From an uncultured Erythrobacter sp. (GTDB taxonomy: Bacteria; Pseudomonadota; Alphaproteobacteria; Sphingomonadales; Sphingomonadaceae): a stretch of DNA of 64,000 nt. The notes beneath the pieces were generated by a model that was not told the DNA's origin, did no database searches, and worked only from the letters and a program-made list of their open reading frames with translations. Within the stretch, counting starts at the first letter, position 1, and each line of letters opens with the position of its first letter. Positions 18,657 through 29,500 of this stretch are shown here, piece after piece. Location of the stretch: positions 1 through 64,000 of the forward strand of contig NZ_CANMIJ010000002.1 in assembly GCF_947497915.1 (NCBI RefSeq), read 5' to 3'. The position numbers and the translations under genes were made by a program.

Positions 18657-19412
18657 TTACGAGTAGGCTAGGCCGCCATTGATATCGACATTGGCACCGT
18701 TGATGAACGACGCTTCGTCAGAGGCGAGATACGCCACTGCATCGGCTGTTTCTTCGGCGCGTCCCTGACGCTTCAGAGGCGTTGAGTTGGCGACATTCTC
18801 ACGCGCAGCATCCGGTGTGAACTTGTCGTGGAACGCAGTCGCGATCATGCCCGGGCACAGGGCGTTGACGCGAATGCCTTTTGGACCCAGTTCTTTCGCC
18901 ATCGCGCGGGTGAACGTCATCACTGCGCCTTTTGACGTCGCATAAGCAGATGCGCCCCCGCCGCCGCCATCACGGCCTGCAAGTGATGCAAGGTTCACGA
19001 TAGCGCTGCCTTCGCCCATATGAGGTGCGACGGCCTGTGTGGCGAGGAATGTTGAAGTCACGTTCAGCTGCATGACGAAGTTGAAGAACTCCTCATCCAT
19101 TTCCGACAGCGTCTTGCGAGCGACAAGGCCGCCTGCATTGTTGACAAGAATATCAATCGAATTGCCAAACGCTTCGGTTGTCGCCGCGACAAGCGCGGTG
19201 ACATCTGCTGCTTTGGTGACATCGGCTTTCACCTTAATGCCCTTGCCGCCGCCTGCTGCTTCAATCGCAGCGAGCGTGGCATCCGCATCGGCTTCATTGC
19301 TGTTGTAATTCACAACAACATTGGCGCCTTCGCTTGCCAGTTTTACACAGATGGCGCGGCCAATATCGCGGCTACCGCCGGTTACGAGTGCCACTTTGCC
19401 TGCAAATTTCAT
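18657..19412 (-). CDS. SDR oxidoreductase, probable DEH reductase of alginate catabolism
   Basis: 251 aa from ATG 19410-19412 (ribosome site GGGGGGAAGA); the 27 residues of the longer frame are not protein-like. Classical short-chain dehydrogenase: cofactor motif 'VTGGSRDIG' (TGxxxGxG-like, with Asp in place of the usual residue before Ile-Gly), 'NNAGG', catalytic Ser near 'IVNLASLAG' and YxxxK in 'SAYATSKGA'. In alginate-degrading sphingomonads an SDR reduces 4-deoxy-L-erythro-5-hexoseulose uronate (DEH) to KDG, and this gene occupies that step between lyases/KdgF and kdgK/eda. Substrate is inferred from context. Confidence 0.85.
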   Translation of the reverse strand: MKFAGKVALVTGGSRDIGRAICVKLASEGANVVVNYNSNEADADATLAAIEAAGGGKGIKVKADVTKAADVTALVAATTEAFGNSIDILVNNAGGLVARKTLSEMDEEFFNFVMQLNVTSTFLATQAVAPHMGEGSAIVNLASLAGRDGGGGGASAYATSKGAVMTFTRAMAKELGPKGIRVNALCPGMIATAFHDKFTPDAARENVANSTPLKRQGRAEETADAVAYLASDEASFINGANVDINGGLAYS

Positions 19413-19444
19413 TCTATCTTCCCCCCTTGGAAGGTTGGACGGCC

Positions 19445-20755
19445 TCAGGCCGTTTTGGGTTGAGTTGGTTTGAGTGGTTTGATTTCGCCGCACAGCAGCC
19501 AGACACTCGCAATAGCAGTAAGCGCGAGGAATGCTCCGAGGACGAAGACAGTGTAGTAATTGGCGCCAAATGTCATGATCGGCACCAGATAGGTCAGCAA
19601 TGCTGCGCTAAGTTTCGCGGCCATGCCGGCGAGACCCGACAAAGTGCCCACTGTGCGCTTGCCATAAAGGTCGCTTGGCAGTGTTTGCACATTGCCGATC
19701 GCAGTCTGAAAGCCGAACAGGATGGTGAACATCAACCACAGCGCGGTCCATGGCTCAGAGGCCACCGACAATGCGAGCAGCGCCGGCAGCATGATCAAGC
19801 AGCCCAGCGTGATGGTGAGCTTACGCGTAGCATTGACGCTCCAGCCGGCCTTCAAACGGTTCTGCGCCAGCAATCCGCCGAACCACGCGCCAACCATCGC
19901 ACCGACATATGGCAACCAGCCAGATGCGGCGATGTCTTTGACGTTGAAGTTGTGAACTTCGACCAGATAGGTCGGGATCCAAACGATGAAGAGCCACCAG
20001 ATCGGGTCAATCGCAGCCGAAGCAATGATGACCCCCCAGCTTTCCTTGCGCCCCAGCAGTTCGCCAGTGGATGGGTTGTAGCCATCTTCATCTTCGCCAT
20101 CCTCAACCTCTACCTTTTGGCCGGTCAGGATGTATTCGCGCTCTTCATCGGTCAGCCAATCATGGCTTTCCGGTGGTGCTTTTACGATGAACCACCATGG
20201 CAGCAACCAAAGTAAACCTGCAAAACCAACCAGGACAAAGATGATCTTCCAGTCGAGGTAGATCGCCATATAGCCGATTAGCGGGATCGAGATGATGCCG
20301 CCGATGGCTGCGCCCGAATTGAATATACCTTGGGCAAGCGCGCGTTCCTTTGTAGGGAACCATTCCGCATTCGCTTTGGTCGCACCGGGCCAGTTACCCG
20401 CTTCGGCCACACCCAAAACAGCGCGGAAGAAACTGAAGCTCAAAACACCCTGCGCCAGAGCGTGCGCGGCAGTCGCAATCGACCAGACACCGATAGACAG
20501 GACAAAGCCAAGCCGCGTGCCGATCCAGTCAAAGATCTTACCAAAGATCGCCTGACCCGCCGCATATGCAAAGATGAAGACGGTGCTGATAATCCCAAGG
20601 ATATATTTGTGCCCATCGGCATCCATTTCAGGGAACAGGTCAGGCGCGATTTGCTCAGGCCACAAGACATTGATTGTTTGCCGATCAATATAATTGATGA
20701 TCGTCGCAATCGCGACAAGGATCACAACCCACCAGCGCAGTCCGTTCAGTTTCAT
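19445..20755 (-). CDS. MFS transporter for uronates/alginate oligosaccharides
   Basis: 436 aa, about 12 transmembrane segments, anion:cation symporter type (ExuT-like). 'NYIDRQTINVLWPEQIAPDL' near the N-terminus and 'GVAEAGNWPGATKANAEWFPTKERALAQGIFNSG' (about 115-150) are typical of hexuronate and oligouronate symporters. A charged cytoplasmic loop (about 210-240) splits the two halves. It probably imports unsaturated mono- or oligouronates made in the periplasm by the lyases. It follows kdgF by two bases. Confidence 0.87.
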   Translation of the reverse strand: MKLNGLRWWVVILVAIATIINYIDRQTINVLWPEQIAPDLFPEMDADGHKYILGIISTVFIFAYAAGQAIFGKIFDWIGTRLGFVLSIGVWSIATAAHALAQGVLSFSFFRAVLGVAEAGNWPGATKANAEWFPTKERALAQGIFNSGAAIGGIISIPLIGYMAIYLDWKIIFVLVGFAGLLWLLPWWFIVKAPPESHDWLTDEEREYILTGQKVEVEDGEDEDGYNPSTGELLGRKESWGVIIASAAIDPIWWLFIVWIPTYLVEVHNFNVKDIAASGWLPYVGAMVGAWFGGLLAQNRLKAGWSVNATRKLTITLGCLIMLPALLALSVASEPWTALWLMFTILFGFQTAIGNVQTLPSDLYGKRTVGTLSGLAGMAAKLSAALLTYLVPIMTFGANYYTVFVLGAFLALTAIASVWLLCGEIKPLKPTQPKTA

Positions 20756-20757
20756 AG

Positions 20758-21120
20758 TCAGGCCCCCTCGCCCAGAAAGTCTTCGCGAAGCGGGCTGAAC
20801 GTGTCGATCAACACACCTGCTTCAAGGCATACCGCCCCGTGATCCAAATGCGGCGCAATGTAGAAACTGTCGCCAGCGCCCAGCACCTTCTTCTCTCCGT
20901 CTATGAAGACTTCGAATTGGCCGCTTTCGACGTAAGTCGATTGGCTGTGGCGGTGCGAATGCACGTCGCCAACGGCCCCTTTATCAAACCAGACGCGTAC
21001 GATCATGATTTCCGGACCATAGCCAAGGATCTGGCGGCTTATTCCTCCGCCGAGATCCTCTTTCAGCGTCTCTGCTGCCACCACGAAGGGCTTGCTGGCT
21101 GTATCCACAACGCTTGCCAT
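20758..21120 (-). CDS. kdgF: KdgF-like cupin (unsaturated uronate linearisation)
   Basis: 120 aa from ATG 21118-21120; the upstream extension is not protein-like. Single cupin with metal-binding His in 'DVHSHRHSQSTYVESGQFEVFIDGEKK' and the second motif 'APHLDHGAVCLEAGVLIDTFSPLREDFL'. This matches KdgF, which speeds conversion of 4,5-unsaturated uronates to the linear keto form (DEH). Two bases from the PL17 lyase gene upstream and two from the MFS gene downstream. Confidence 0.9.
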   Translation of the reverse strand: MASVVDTASKPFVVAAETLKEDLGGGISRQILGYGPEIMIVRVWFDKGAVGDVHSHRHSQSTYVESGQFEVFIDGEKKVLGAGDSFYIAPHLDHGAVCLEAGVLIDTFSPLREDFLGEGA

Positions 21121-21122
21121 TG

Positions 21123-23303
21123 TTAATTCTCCCCCTCTGCGAGAGCGACCACCGCTGCAAAGCCTGACCATGCGATGCTCTCACCATCCAGCGTCACGCT
21201 GTGGGCGGCCTCGGGATCAAGATTATGCGACACGGCAATTGCAAAGCGCTGCCCTGAGTTCAGGGTCAAACGCACAATATCCATTTCTCCGGCGCGGTCG
21301 TGCGACATGTCCGCAATGCGGCTACGACTAGCGACCGTCTGCTCGGCTGCACCGTCGTAAAGACCATGCGCCTCGAGAAGGCTCGCAAAACTGGCATCGC
21401 CGCCCTCGCGCATCGCGCGCAGCATGATCAACGGCTCACGGCGCAGATTGAAGCTTGGGTCATTCGCACCGCTTTCACCCAAAATGGCTTGCACAGAGCC
21501 ATTGCCAGCGAAGCGATAGGTGTAGAAACGCCCGTCCAAAATCCATGTGAGCGCGCCCTTGCCATCATCCAGATCGGCTGTCGCATCGACCCAGATATGT
21601 TGATAGCCATTGGCATCACCAAGAACAGGTCGCTGCGCCACGTTCACTTCGGCGTCGAAGTCATATTCCATGATATGGCCGGAATAATGCAGCGGCAGAT
21701 CGTATTGATGCGCGTCACTGCTGCGGCCGTGAACCAGGTCGAGGATCAAAGGAGCCTCAAGACCCGGTACATCCGGCATTACCAAAGTACGCTGTATCAA
21801 GACGCCGGGATAGGCCTCTGTGATACGCGCGCTAGTAACCTGAAGCCCGTCCACGTCGGAGAAATAGAGCTGCGACGGTGCCTTTGCACTTGCAAGGCGA
21901 ACATCGCCGTCAAAGTGGCTTTTCTCGTCAACGACCAAAGCGTTATGGGCGACCGTTGATTTCGCCCAAGTGGTGTTTTCAGGCAGGTATCGTCCGCCTT
22001 CTTTCGCAACGATATTGAGGAACCGCGCCGCGCCGTAATCGCGGACGATCTCGTTCCCGTTGTCGTAAAGCTGCCATGCCAGTTTATCAAAGTGGCCATG
22101 CCCCATGCCCTGGGATGAATTCTTCGCGACGAGGGCAGTGTGCCTGCTTCCCTCGCCGCGACGCAGGATCGCGACCGCGCCCTGATCACCTTCAGGCCCG
22201 TCGCTCAAAAGCATCGACTTGAAGGGGAATGGTTGTGCTTTGCCGCCGGCAAGATCGCCCGCAACGATCATGCCGTTCGGGTTCAGGACTGTCCGGCCCT
22301 GAAATTCGGCAATTGCCAGCAATGATGGATCACGTGTCTGGGCATAGGCGATGGCGATACCGTCATACAGCTCAGCTGTTTTCAGGCTCTTGTCGCGGAT
22401 CGCATCATTGAAAGGGAAGAAGTAACCACCGTAGCTAAGCTGAACCGTGGTGCGAAGCGCCTTCAGCAAAATGCCGTCGCGGTGTTCAAAGATTTTGCGC
22501 GCCGGATCGTTGCGTTCAATTGCATCGGCAAAGACCAGGAATGGCAGCAGTGCAAACCGCTGATAATACGGGCCTTCGGTGTAGTAACCATCTGGCGAAA
22601 ACAGCAGATCGCTTTGGCGGATAAAGCCAGTTTCGCCGGTCTTGTCCGATCCCAGCAGGGCGATATCGACCATGTCCTGATCGCCAAGCAGATAGCCGGT
22701 CATGCCAACACCCGCAGTCGCCCATGTGGCGTGATTGTGAATCCGGTTGAACGTCGCTTCGGAATCGACTGACAGGAACTTCACCGCCGGACGGAACACA
22801 TTGTTATCGATTACTGCGCGCTGATCATCTGTCAGCGTATCGCGGATATCACCATAACCCTGCACGGCGTGCACAAGCCACATTGCATCGTTGAGCACCT
22901 GCCAGAACAAGCGCCCGACATTCTGGTTAGCCTTCGCTGGATGATCGCCAAGAGTTGGATAAAGTTCGGCATATTCCAGCAGCATATCCCGCGCAAAATC
23001 GCGGTAACTTTCATCACCGGTGGCACGGTAAATTTGGCCGCTGAGATAGATCGCCTTGTAATTGCGCTTATGCTGTTCGTGTGTGTAACCGCCGCCCGGA
23101 TCTTTCGGTTGAGGGACAACCAACCCCTCCGCCATCATCTCATCAACAAAGCTAGTCGCTCGCGCCAACTCTGCGGCATAAAGCGGCGGCAGCTCTTGAG
23201 CTGCTTCAGACGCAGCTTCGGCAGCAATGGGTGCAGCAGCAGCGGCATTGTGCGGGAAGGTGCAGAATGCCGCTGCTGCTGCGAGGAGCTTGATGCGCTT
23301 CAC
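21123..23303 (-). CDS. Oligoalginate lyase, PL17 family
   Basis: 726 aa with a signal peptide (about 1-23). Exolytic lyase that releases unsaturated monomers from alginate oligomers. N-terminal alpha/alpha toroid (about 40-380) with 'NRIHNHATWATAG' (catalytic Asn-His) and 'SPDGYYTEGPYYQRFAL' (catalytic Tyr). C-terminal heparinase II/III-type beta domain (about 385-726) with 'SSQGMGHGHFDKLAWQLYDNG' (conserved His). Length and motifs match PL17 enzymes such as Alg17C. Four-base overlap with the PL6 gene, indicating a coupled pair. Confidence 0.93.
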   Translation of the reverse strand: MKRIKLLAAAAAFCTFPHNAAAAAPIAAEAASEAAQELPPLYAAELARATSFVDEMMAEGLVVPQPKDPGGGYTHEQHKRNYKAIYLSGQIYRATGDESYRDFARDMLLEYAELYPTLGDHPAKANQNVGRLFWQVLNDAMWLVHAVQGYGDIRDTLTDDQRAVIDNNVFRPAVKFLSVDSEATFNRIHNHATWATAGVGMTGYLLGDQDMVDIALLGSDKTGETGFIRQSDLLFSPDGYYTEGPYYQRFALLPFLVFADAIERNDPARKIFEHRDGILLKALRTTVQLSYGGYFFPFNDAIRDKSLKTAELYDGIAIAYAQTRDPSLLAIAEFQGRTVLNPNGMIVAGDLAGGKAQPFPFKSMLLSDGPEGDQGAVAILRRGEGSRHTALVAKNSSQGMGHGHFDKLAWQLYDNGNEIVRDYGAARFLNIVAKEGGRYLPENTTWAKSTVAHNALVVDEKSHFDGDVRLASAKAPSQLYFSDVDGLQVTSARITEAYPGVLIQRTLVMPDVPGLEAPLILDLVHGRSSDAHQYDLPLHYSGHIMEYDFDAEVNVAQRPVLGDANGYQHIWVDATADLDDGKGALTWILDGRFYTYRFAGNGSVQAILGESGANDPSFNLRREPLIMLRAMREGGDASFASLLEAHGLYDGAAEQTVASRSRIADMSHDRAGEMDIVRLTLNSGQRFAIAVSHNLDPEAAHSVTLDGESIAWSGFAAVVALAEGEN

Positions 23304-25570
23304 TTGTCATTTCCCTCTGCGAACACATTGTCAGAGAGTTGCGCTCTATGAGCACCCTCGTAATTGAGTTCTTCAAGGACAAGATCAGGCGTTTCCGCGA
23401 ACTGATTGCTGGTGATAGAAGTCTTCGGAGTGCCGACCGTGTGGACGATGCGGAACGGCGCAGATGCGGCAACCACGTTGCGATCAAGGTTTGCCGTTTG
23501 AACACCATGCAAATTGATTGATGCGCCTGACGTGTTGGTCGCTGCGAGCCCGGTGCCTGCAATCGCATTGCCCGTGAAGGTCACAAATGGCCCGAACGTG
23601 CTTTCATCGCGGCCTCCGCGATACACATTGACGATTGGCCCGCCGATCTCAGCAAAAGTGCTGTCCGTAATGTCGAGATATTCGACATTGTATTGTCCGA
23701 AATCCTCCGTCTCTGCCGCAGCTGAAACAACCGCGCCCGTAATGTCCGAAAACGCACTGTTTTTGATCGACACGCGGTCTGCGAGTGAGCTTTTGCCGAG
23801 CGTGAGGACATTGAACGACTTGTTCACGACAAGTCCGCGTACTGTGACGCGGTTCATCTCGATCTGCATGTTCGATTTGATCGGGTAGGTCGTCGTGCGG
23901 ATCGCGGAATTGCCCACCGAATCGGGCGCAAGCGCACCGTCGATGATGACGCTTTCAAGCTGAAGGTTTCCGCCTTCGCGCAGCTCAATCAAAGTGGGGC
24001 GAGTGAAAAGGATGCTCGGCGCATCCGCTCCCTCTTCGTAAGCGCCCTTGATGGTGATCGCCTTGTCCAACGGGATGGTGCGATTGGCGATGTATTCGCC
24101 ACTACTCAGAAGCAGCACGTCACCATCTTTCGCTGCCATTGCCGCCGCGACGAGAGTGCCCTCGCCCGGCTCGACCGTCGTAACAGTGCCCGACGCACCA
24201 AAGACAGAGCCGCTGCCCGGTTTGGCGTACCAAGAGACGCCAACCTGATCCAAAGTCACCGGCGTCAAATCGCGAGGCGCGCCTAGCGATGCCAACGCCG
24301 GATCAACCGGATAAAGCAGGCCGTTGTCAGCACGCTCCATCTCCACCGGCGCTTTGGTGAAGCTATCGAGACTGTCTGCAACGCCCCCTTCAACCACGCG
24401 GTTGTTTGCGAAGGCTATGCCCGAGACATCGTCATAAACCTCAAGGAAGGATTCACCCTCAATGCCGCCCAAAAGGTTGTTTGCAAATGTGCTGTTGCTA
24501 GGCGGTGCAGAGCGTTCGTCATCGGCACCGACATTGAAACCGATGCGGCGGCTGTCGATGATGGTGTTACCCTCAATCGTAGCACCCTCCACCTCAACGT
24601 AACGATTTACCGGTGAATTCGGGACGCCATTCATGATCGCCAGCGCGCTAGAGAACGCCGTTCCGCGCATCCCTTCGATATAGTTATCACGGATTGTCTG
24701 GCCGCGATTGATCACGCGGATGCCGCCAGTGTAGTCTTTGCCTCCACCCATAAAGATGTTGCGCTCAACGATGTTGTCATCGCCGTGGCGCAAAGTCAGC
24801 GTGCCGCGTGATTTCAAGAAAACATTCCCGCGAAAGACATTGCCGCCCGATTTGGAGGAAATGATCTCCACTTCCCCATCAGTGCGGTCAAAGATGTTGT
24901 TCTCAACCGTCGTTTCGGAACGATGCATCGAATAGCGGCTGGTGCCGATCCGCAGAGTTTCACCACCGTTGGAGCCAAGCACCGGGCGCGGACCGAAGTA
25001 GTTGTGATCAATCAAATGATCGTTTTCGCGGCTTTCCTCGCTATCCAAACGGACAGCCAGCGTCACACCTTTGTTGGTCTTGCCAACCATATGGTTGTGA
25101 TCAAAGCGGTTGCCGCTGCCATAGATGCCGACCCAGTAATCGCTTTCATAGCGGTCTGGCTTGCTGAAATTGTCGATGACGACTTCGGTGACGCGGCTGT
25201 TGCGGGCCTGATCATTCTTCGTCCGCCGGAAAGAGACGACTTCGCCGCGAGGGCTGTAACCGTCTTTGAAGACCAGACCTTTGACCAGAATATACTCGCC
25301 GCCGATGCGCAGGTTTGACTGGCCGGTTAGAAAGACCTTTCCGACCTCTTCGGGTGTGACAGTGATAGGCGCGTCTGCGCGCCCCTTCCCCGTGATGACG
25401 AGATCGAAATCAAGCCATTCGCCATTCGCAAGGATGATGACATCACCTGCCTCAACCTGCTTCAACGCGCCGGCATATTCGTCTTGGTTGCGAACAAAGA
25501 AATCCTCGGCAAGCGCCGGTGAAGCGCCAAGCCAAACAGCAAGCAGCACAAGGCCAGACCTTGCCAACAT
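23300..25570 (-). CDS. Alginate lyase, PL6 family
   Basis: 756 aa with a signal peptide (about 1-21). Chondroitinase-B/PL6 right-handed beta-helix, about 25-440, with 'DAPITVTPEEVGKVFLTGQSNLRIGG', the catalytic Lys region 'EIISSKSGGNVFRGN' and Arg region 'SRGTLTLRHGDDN'. A second parallel beta-helix (about 445-750) is the two-domain form of PL6 subfamily 1, such as AlyGC. First gene of the operon; an operator-like palindrome lies 74-88 bases upstream of its start. Likely secreted to periplasm or surface, where it cuts polymer for the PL17 enzyme. Confidence 0.93.
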   Translation of the reverse strand: MLARSGLVLLAVWLGASPALAEDFFVRNQDEYAGALKQVEAGDVIILANGEWLDFDLVITGKGRADAPITVTPEEVGKVFLTGQSNLRIGGEYILVKGLVFKDGYSPRGEVVSFRRTKNDQARNSRVTEVVIDNFSKPDRYESDYWVGIYGSGNRFDHNHMVGKTNKGVTLAVRLDSEESRENDHLIDHNYFGPRPVLGSNGGETLRIGTSRYSMHRSETTVENNIFDRTDGEVEIISSKSGGNVFRGNVFLKSRGTLTLRHGDDNIVERNIFMGGGKDYTGGIRVINRGQTIRDNYIEGMRGTAFSSALAIMNGVPNSPVNRYVEVEGATIEGNTIIDSRRIGFNVGADDERSAPPSNSTFANNLLGGIEGESFLEVYDDVSGIAFANNRVVEGGVADSLDSFTKAPVEMERADNGLLYPVDPALASLGAPRDLTPVTLDQVGVSWYAKPGSGSVFGASGTVTTVEPGEGTLVAAAMAAKDGDVLLLSSGEYIANRTIPLDKAITIKGAYEEGADAPSILFTRPTLIELREGGNLQLESVIIDGALAPDSVGNSAIRTTTYPIKSNMQIEMNRVTVRGLVVNKSFNVLTLGKSSLADRVSIKNSAFSDITGAVVSAAAETEDFGQYNVEYLDITDSTFAEIGGPIVNVYRGGRDESTFGPFVTFTGNAIAGTGLAATNTSGASINLHGVQTANLDRNVVAASAPFRIVHTVGTPKTSITSNQFAETPDLVLEELNYEGAHRAQLSDNVFAEGNDK

Positions 25571-25643
25571 CCCTCTATCCCCTCGTCCGTATTTTATGAG
25601 TCGGGACTATAAGTGGCGAGAGAGGCTTGTCAATCAATCTGGC

Positions 25644-25658
25644 ATATCAAATTGGTAT
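25644..25658. promoter_or_regulatory. Operator-like palindrome upstream of the alginate lyase operon
   Basis: ATATCAAATTGGTAT, an imperfect inverted repeat (ATAyCAA-a-TTGGTAT). Its core CAAATTGGTAT also occurs at 29974-29984 and, reversed, at 29781-29791, in front of the two TonB-receptor genes. A further arm CCAATTT lies at 25670-25676. It is a candidate binding site of the adjacent GntR/FadR-type regulator. Shared occurrence is seen; binding is inferred. Confidence 0.65.
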
Positions 25659-25678
25659 TATTTGTATAGCCAATTTGC

Positions 25679-26419
25679 CTAACCAATTTTGGCGGCGGCT
25701 GCGAAGCGTTCCCGGCTCTTGGACGCTTGCTCTTGCAGCTCCTCCAAGGCCATGCGCTCTGTCGCATCAAGCATCGCTTCGATCAGGCGATGGAAGTGCT
25801 CACGCATTGCGTTGCGGGCGCCTGCAGGGTCTCGGTCGCGCAATGCGAAGAATACTGCCTCGTGTTCGGCCGTGCGCGATTCTGCATCGTGCACACATAC
25901 CGCTTGATAGGTCGCTTTGACCTCAGGAATTTCCTCTCGCATGCGCCATAGCGATTGAACGGTATGGACCATGGCCGCGTTGTTCGATGCCTCGGCAATT
26001 ACGCGGTGAAACTGCTCGTCCGCAGCATCGGCGGCGGCTTCATCGCCGGTGCGCATTTGCTCGATCAGAGCTTTGAGACGGGTAATACCATCATCGCTGA
26101 TGTTGTGCGCTGCGAGAGCAGCCGCCTCGGATTCCACCAATAGACGCGCTTCAGTTACTTCGAATGCGCTGGCCGTCGGGAGGCTGGATTTCTCTTCTGG
26201 CTGTGTTTCGGCGACATAGACGCCTGATCCCGTCTTGATTTCAAGCCGTCCAATGGCTTGAAGCGCGATCTCAGCCTCGCGAATGGTAACGCGGCTCACA
26301 TCAAGGCGCTCGGCAAGTTCACGCTCACCCGGCAAGCGGGTTCCAGGGGGGAATGCACCCTCGTCGATCAAGCCTGCAATTTGCTCGGCCACCGATTGGA
26401 AAAGTCGCTTACCAGTCAT
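25679..26419 (-). CDS. GntR/FadR-family transcriptional regulator of alginate use
   Basis: 246 aa from ATG 26417-26419 (AAGGTG six bases upstream); three extra residues are possible. N-terminal winged helix (about 5-72, 'LFQSVAEQIAGLIDEGAFPPGTRLPGERELAERLDVSRVTIREAEIALQ') and an all-helical FCD ligand domain (about 90-235) with a metal-site pattern of Asp/His ('ADEQFHRVIAEASNN', 'EHEAVFFALRDRD', 'MREHFHRLIEAM'). FCD regulators usually act as repressors released by a sugar acid; here KDG or DEH is a likely effector by context. It lies between the lyase operon and the receptors, its probable targets. Confidence 0.88.
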   Translation of the reverse strand: MTGKRLFQSVAEQIAGLIDEGAFPPGTRLPGERELAERLDVSRVTIREAEIALQAIGRLEIKTGSGVYVAETQPEEKSSLPTASAFEVTEARLLVESEAAALAAHNISDDGITRLKALIEQMRTGDEAAADAADEQFHRVIAEASNNAAMVHTVQSLWRMREEIPEVKATYQAVCVHDAESRTAEHEAVFFALRDRDPAGARNAMREHFHRLIEAMLDATERMALEELQEQASKSRERFAAAAKIG

Positions 26420-26546
26420 GCTGCACACCTTAACTTGAGTGTCTTACCTCTTCGATCCCTTTTCCTATGCACTAACGATACGAAATTGCCAGTGCATGTG
26501 GATGGCTGCCACCGCCTTCGCCTGATGGCGATGGCAGCCAAGTGCG

Positions 26547-29500
26547 TTAGAATTTAACCCGAACCCCAGCGAAGTAGCGCGGTCCATAGACCTGAATTGC
26601 GCCAAAATCGTCTGGAGCTCCGCGGAAGTTGGTCCGCGGTTCATTGAACAGGTTGATACCCTCAACCGAGAACCGGATATTCGGGCTAAGTTCGTATGAC
26701 ATGCGCGCTTCAAATACGCCCACATCATCAACATAGCGCACGCGTCCCGGTGTCGAGACGAATTGCTGGAAGTAGTTGCTGCGGAACTTGTAGACGCCTT
26801 GGAAATCGAAATCACCGATCTCGTAATAGACCTGCCCAGAGAATACATGCTCTGAGAAACCGAACAGGTTCGAAGGCGGGATCAGCCCGTTGGTTGTCGT
26901 CTGCACGTTGTTCACATCAACCGATGTGATTGCGCCCAGCGAGTCGTCTTCAAATTCGAAATCAGAATCGGCGTAGTTATAACTTAGCTTGAAACCGAGC
27001 CCGTCAAACGGGGCAGGAAGATAGCTGAACCGGTGCGCGGCAGTGATCTCGATGCCGTAGATCGTGCTGGTTTCATCAGTGGTGTTGATGGTCAGAACTG
27101 GCAGATCAATCAGGTTGCCTTCAATGCTGAAGGTTTCCGTGACAGCCGCCGTTTCGAACCCGCCATTGAAGCTCTTATAGTAAGCGTTGAAGGCTAGGAT
27201 TGTATCCTCGTTCGGATACCATTCGAGGCCAACATCCACGTTCCATGAAAGCAGCGGATCAGTCGCCGGGTTACCCGTAGCGTTCACACTGTCGATGCCA
27301 CCATTAAGCGCCTGCTCTGCAGAGGTGAATTCGTCATTGTTGGTTACAAACGTACGGCCGTTACCCAGATCTGATGGATCGGGACGCGACAGCGAACGGT
27401 AAATGCCGACACGGCCAAGCAGATCAGGCTGGAATTCAGCGACAAGGTTCAAGCTCGGAAGCACTTCCGTGTAAGAACCGCGGGTCACGTTGGTGACCAG
27501 TGTCGATGTATCCTGATCTACTGTGAACTCGTCACTCGCGTTCGGGTCGGTCGGATCCGCTGGAGTGATCGTGACGAACAGGTCCGAGCGGAAGCCGCGC
27601 GTTGTGATGTTCGTACCGACAACACGGACGCCTAGGTTGCCGCGGATCGGGAGACTGCCAATGTCGCCGTCAAAGTTCGCCTGCGCATAAGCCGCCCAGC
27701 TTGTTTCCTCGACATCGGTGTTATCGATCGAATCGAACTCGTTGGTTGGGTAGATTGGCAGACCATCTTCATCGAATGACAGGCCTGATGGATCTTCACG
27801 CTCCAAAACCCGCGCGATGCAAAGCGCATCGAAGGTCGCAAAGGTGTTTGACGAGCTCAGAACGTTACCCGCAAGGTCAACGTTGGTGATGAGCGCATTG
27901 CCGCCGCGAATAGAGTCCATGAAACCTGTTTCAGGGAAGCTGGTGCGGCATTCCTGGTTGGCTACGAACAACGCGCCCGAGCCATCGGTGTCGTTATACG
28001 TGTTCTCAAAACGGCTGAGACCGCGCTGAGCGCCAGGGACATCACGGTAGATCAGCTCTTGGTAACGAGCGCCGCCCATGATTGAGCTGACAAAACCGTC
28101 CATTTCATAATCGAGATCGCCGCGGAATGCCCAGACGCTGTTAAAGCGGTCTTGCTCCAGATCAGCGCGAAGACGCGGATCGTTTGCGAAGAGAGTGTAA
28201 TCCGTCACGTCAAAATTTTGCGTGATGAAGTTTAGACCCTCAGCCCCGTTTTGCTGGATTAGAACCGCAGTTTCGATGCGATCATCGGTGCCGTTTGTGC
28301 GGCCTGCATTTGGAGTTTGATCGCTTTCAAACGCATCTGGAAAAAACGGATTGCCGTCGGAATCGGTGTTACCAAAGATGCTTTCGCCATCCTCTGTGCG
28401 GAAGCGGATTTGCACGGCTTCTTCCACCCGGCGGGTTTCCGAATATGATGCGTCGAGCGAGATCGTCAGACGATCAGAGACTTGCGCTTCGAGCGACAAA
28501 CCGCCGCCGTAATACTCTTCGTCGCGCTCAAGATATTCGCTGACTGCCTCGATGCGCTGCTCGTTGGTGAACGAGCGCAGCGCGCCGCTCTCCGTGAAGC
28601 TAAGTTCAACACCGGGGATGCGGTTTGGATCACCCGGACCATCGATCCGGCGACCTTCGGCGAAGTTCAAGTCGCTGCGCTGCTCGCGGAAGAGGCGCTT
28701 GGAATATTGAAAGTCGGCATTGATATCGACATTCGGGCTCGGCTTGTACTGGATTGCACCAAACACCGCATCACGAGTATCGCCAGTGATATTCGAACGC
28801 AGAGCATAGCTGTTGCGCGCGATCACAAACGGCAAATCCACACTGCCATCTCGAAGGCCTGCGATTGTGCTGCTGCTGGTGTCGCAGTTACCATCATCAA
28901 AGACGCCATCACTGGTTGTACTTGGGTCGATGACACAGGCACGGATCGTGTTGGAGACGTTCGCTTCCTGCTCCGGGTTGGTGGTTTCGTTGCGCTGATA
29001 CCCGATCGCGATGCCAAACTCGCCATCGCCGACCTGGAATTGATCAACATAGCTGCCGGTCGCGCGGTAACCGAATTTTTGGAAACGCTGATCCGGATCG
29101 ATATCGAGGTTGTCCGGGTTGATATTCAGTTTGAAATCACCCTGAAGACGGCGCTTGCCATAATCGACTGGCTTGATCGTTTCGAGAACGATTTGGCCAG
29201 CGACGCCGCCTTCGATGTAGCTTGCAGCTTGCGTCTTATAAATGCCGACTTTGTCGAACAGCTCAGATGGGAACTGGCTAAAATTGACCGAGCGATCTCC
29301 AGAACCGTTTGTAGCCACACGGCCATTGATTACGGTCGAGCTGAGGAACGGGCCGAGGCCTCGAATCGAAATCTCTGTCGCGCCGCCTTGTTCACGGTGC
29401 GAACCGGCGCCTGTCAGCGTCTCGAGCGCCTCACCAATAGAGAGAGCAGGTAGGTCGCCAATTTCGTTCGCGGACAATGCGTCGAAGACTTCGACCGAGT

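Noticed and set aside
19334..20215. 293-aa plus ORF
   Set aside because: Antisense to the SDR and MFS genes, both well supported on the minus strand.
28482..29453. 323-aa plus ORF
   Set aside because: It is antisense to the TonB-receptor gene and has no recognisable protein features.
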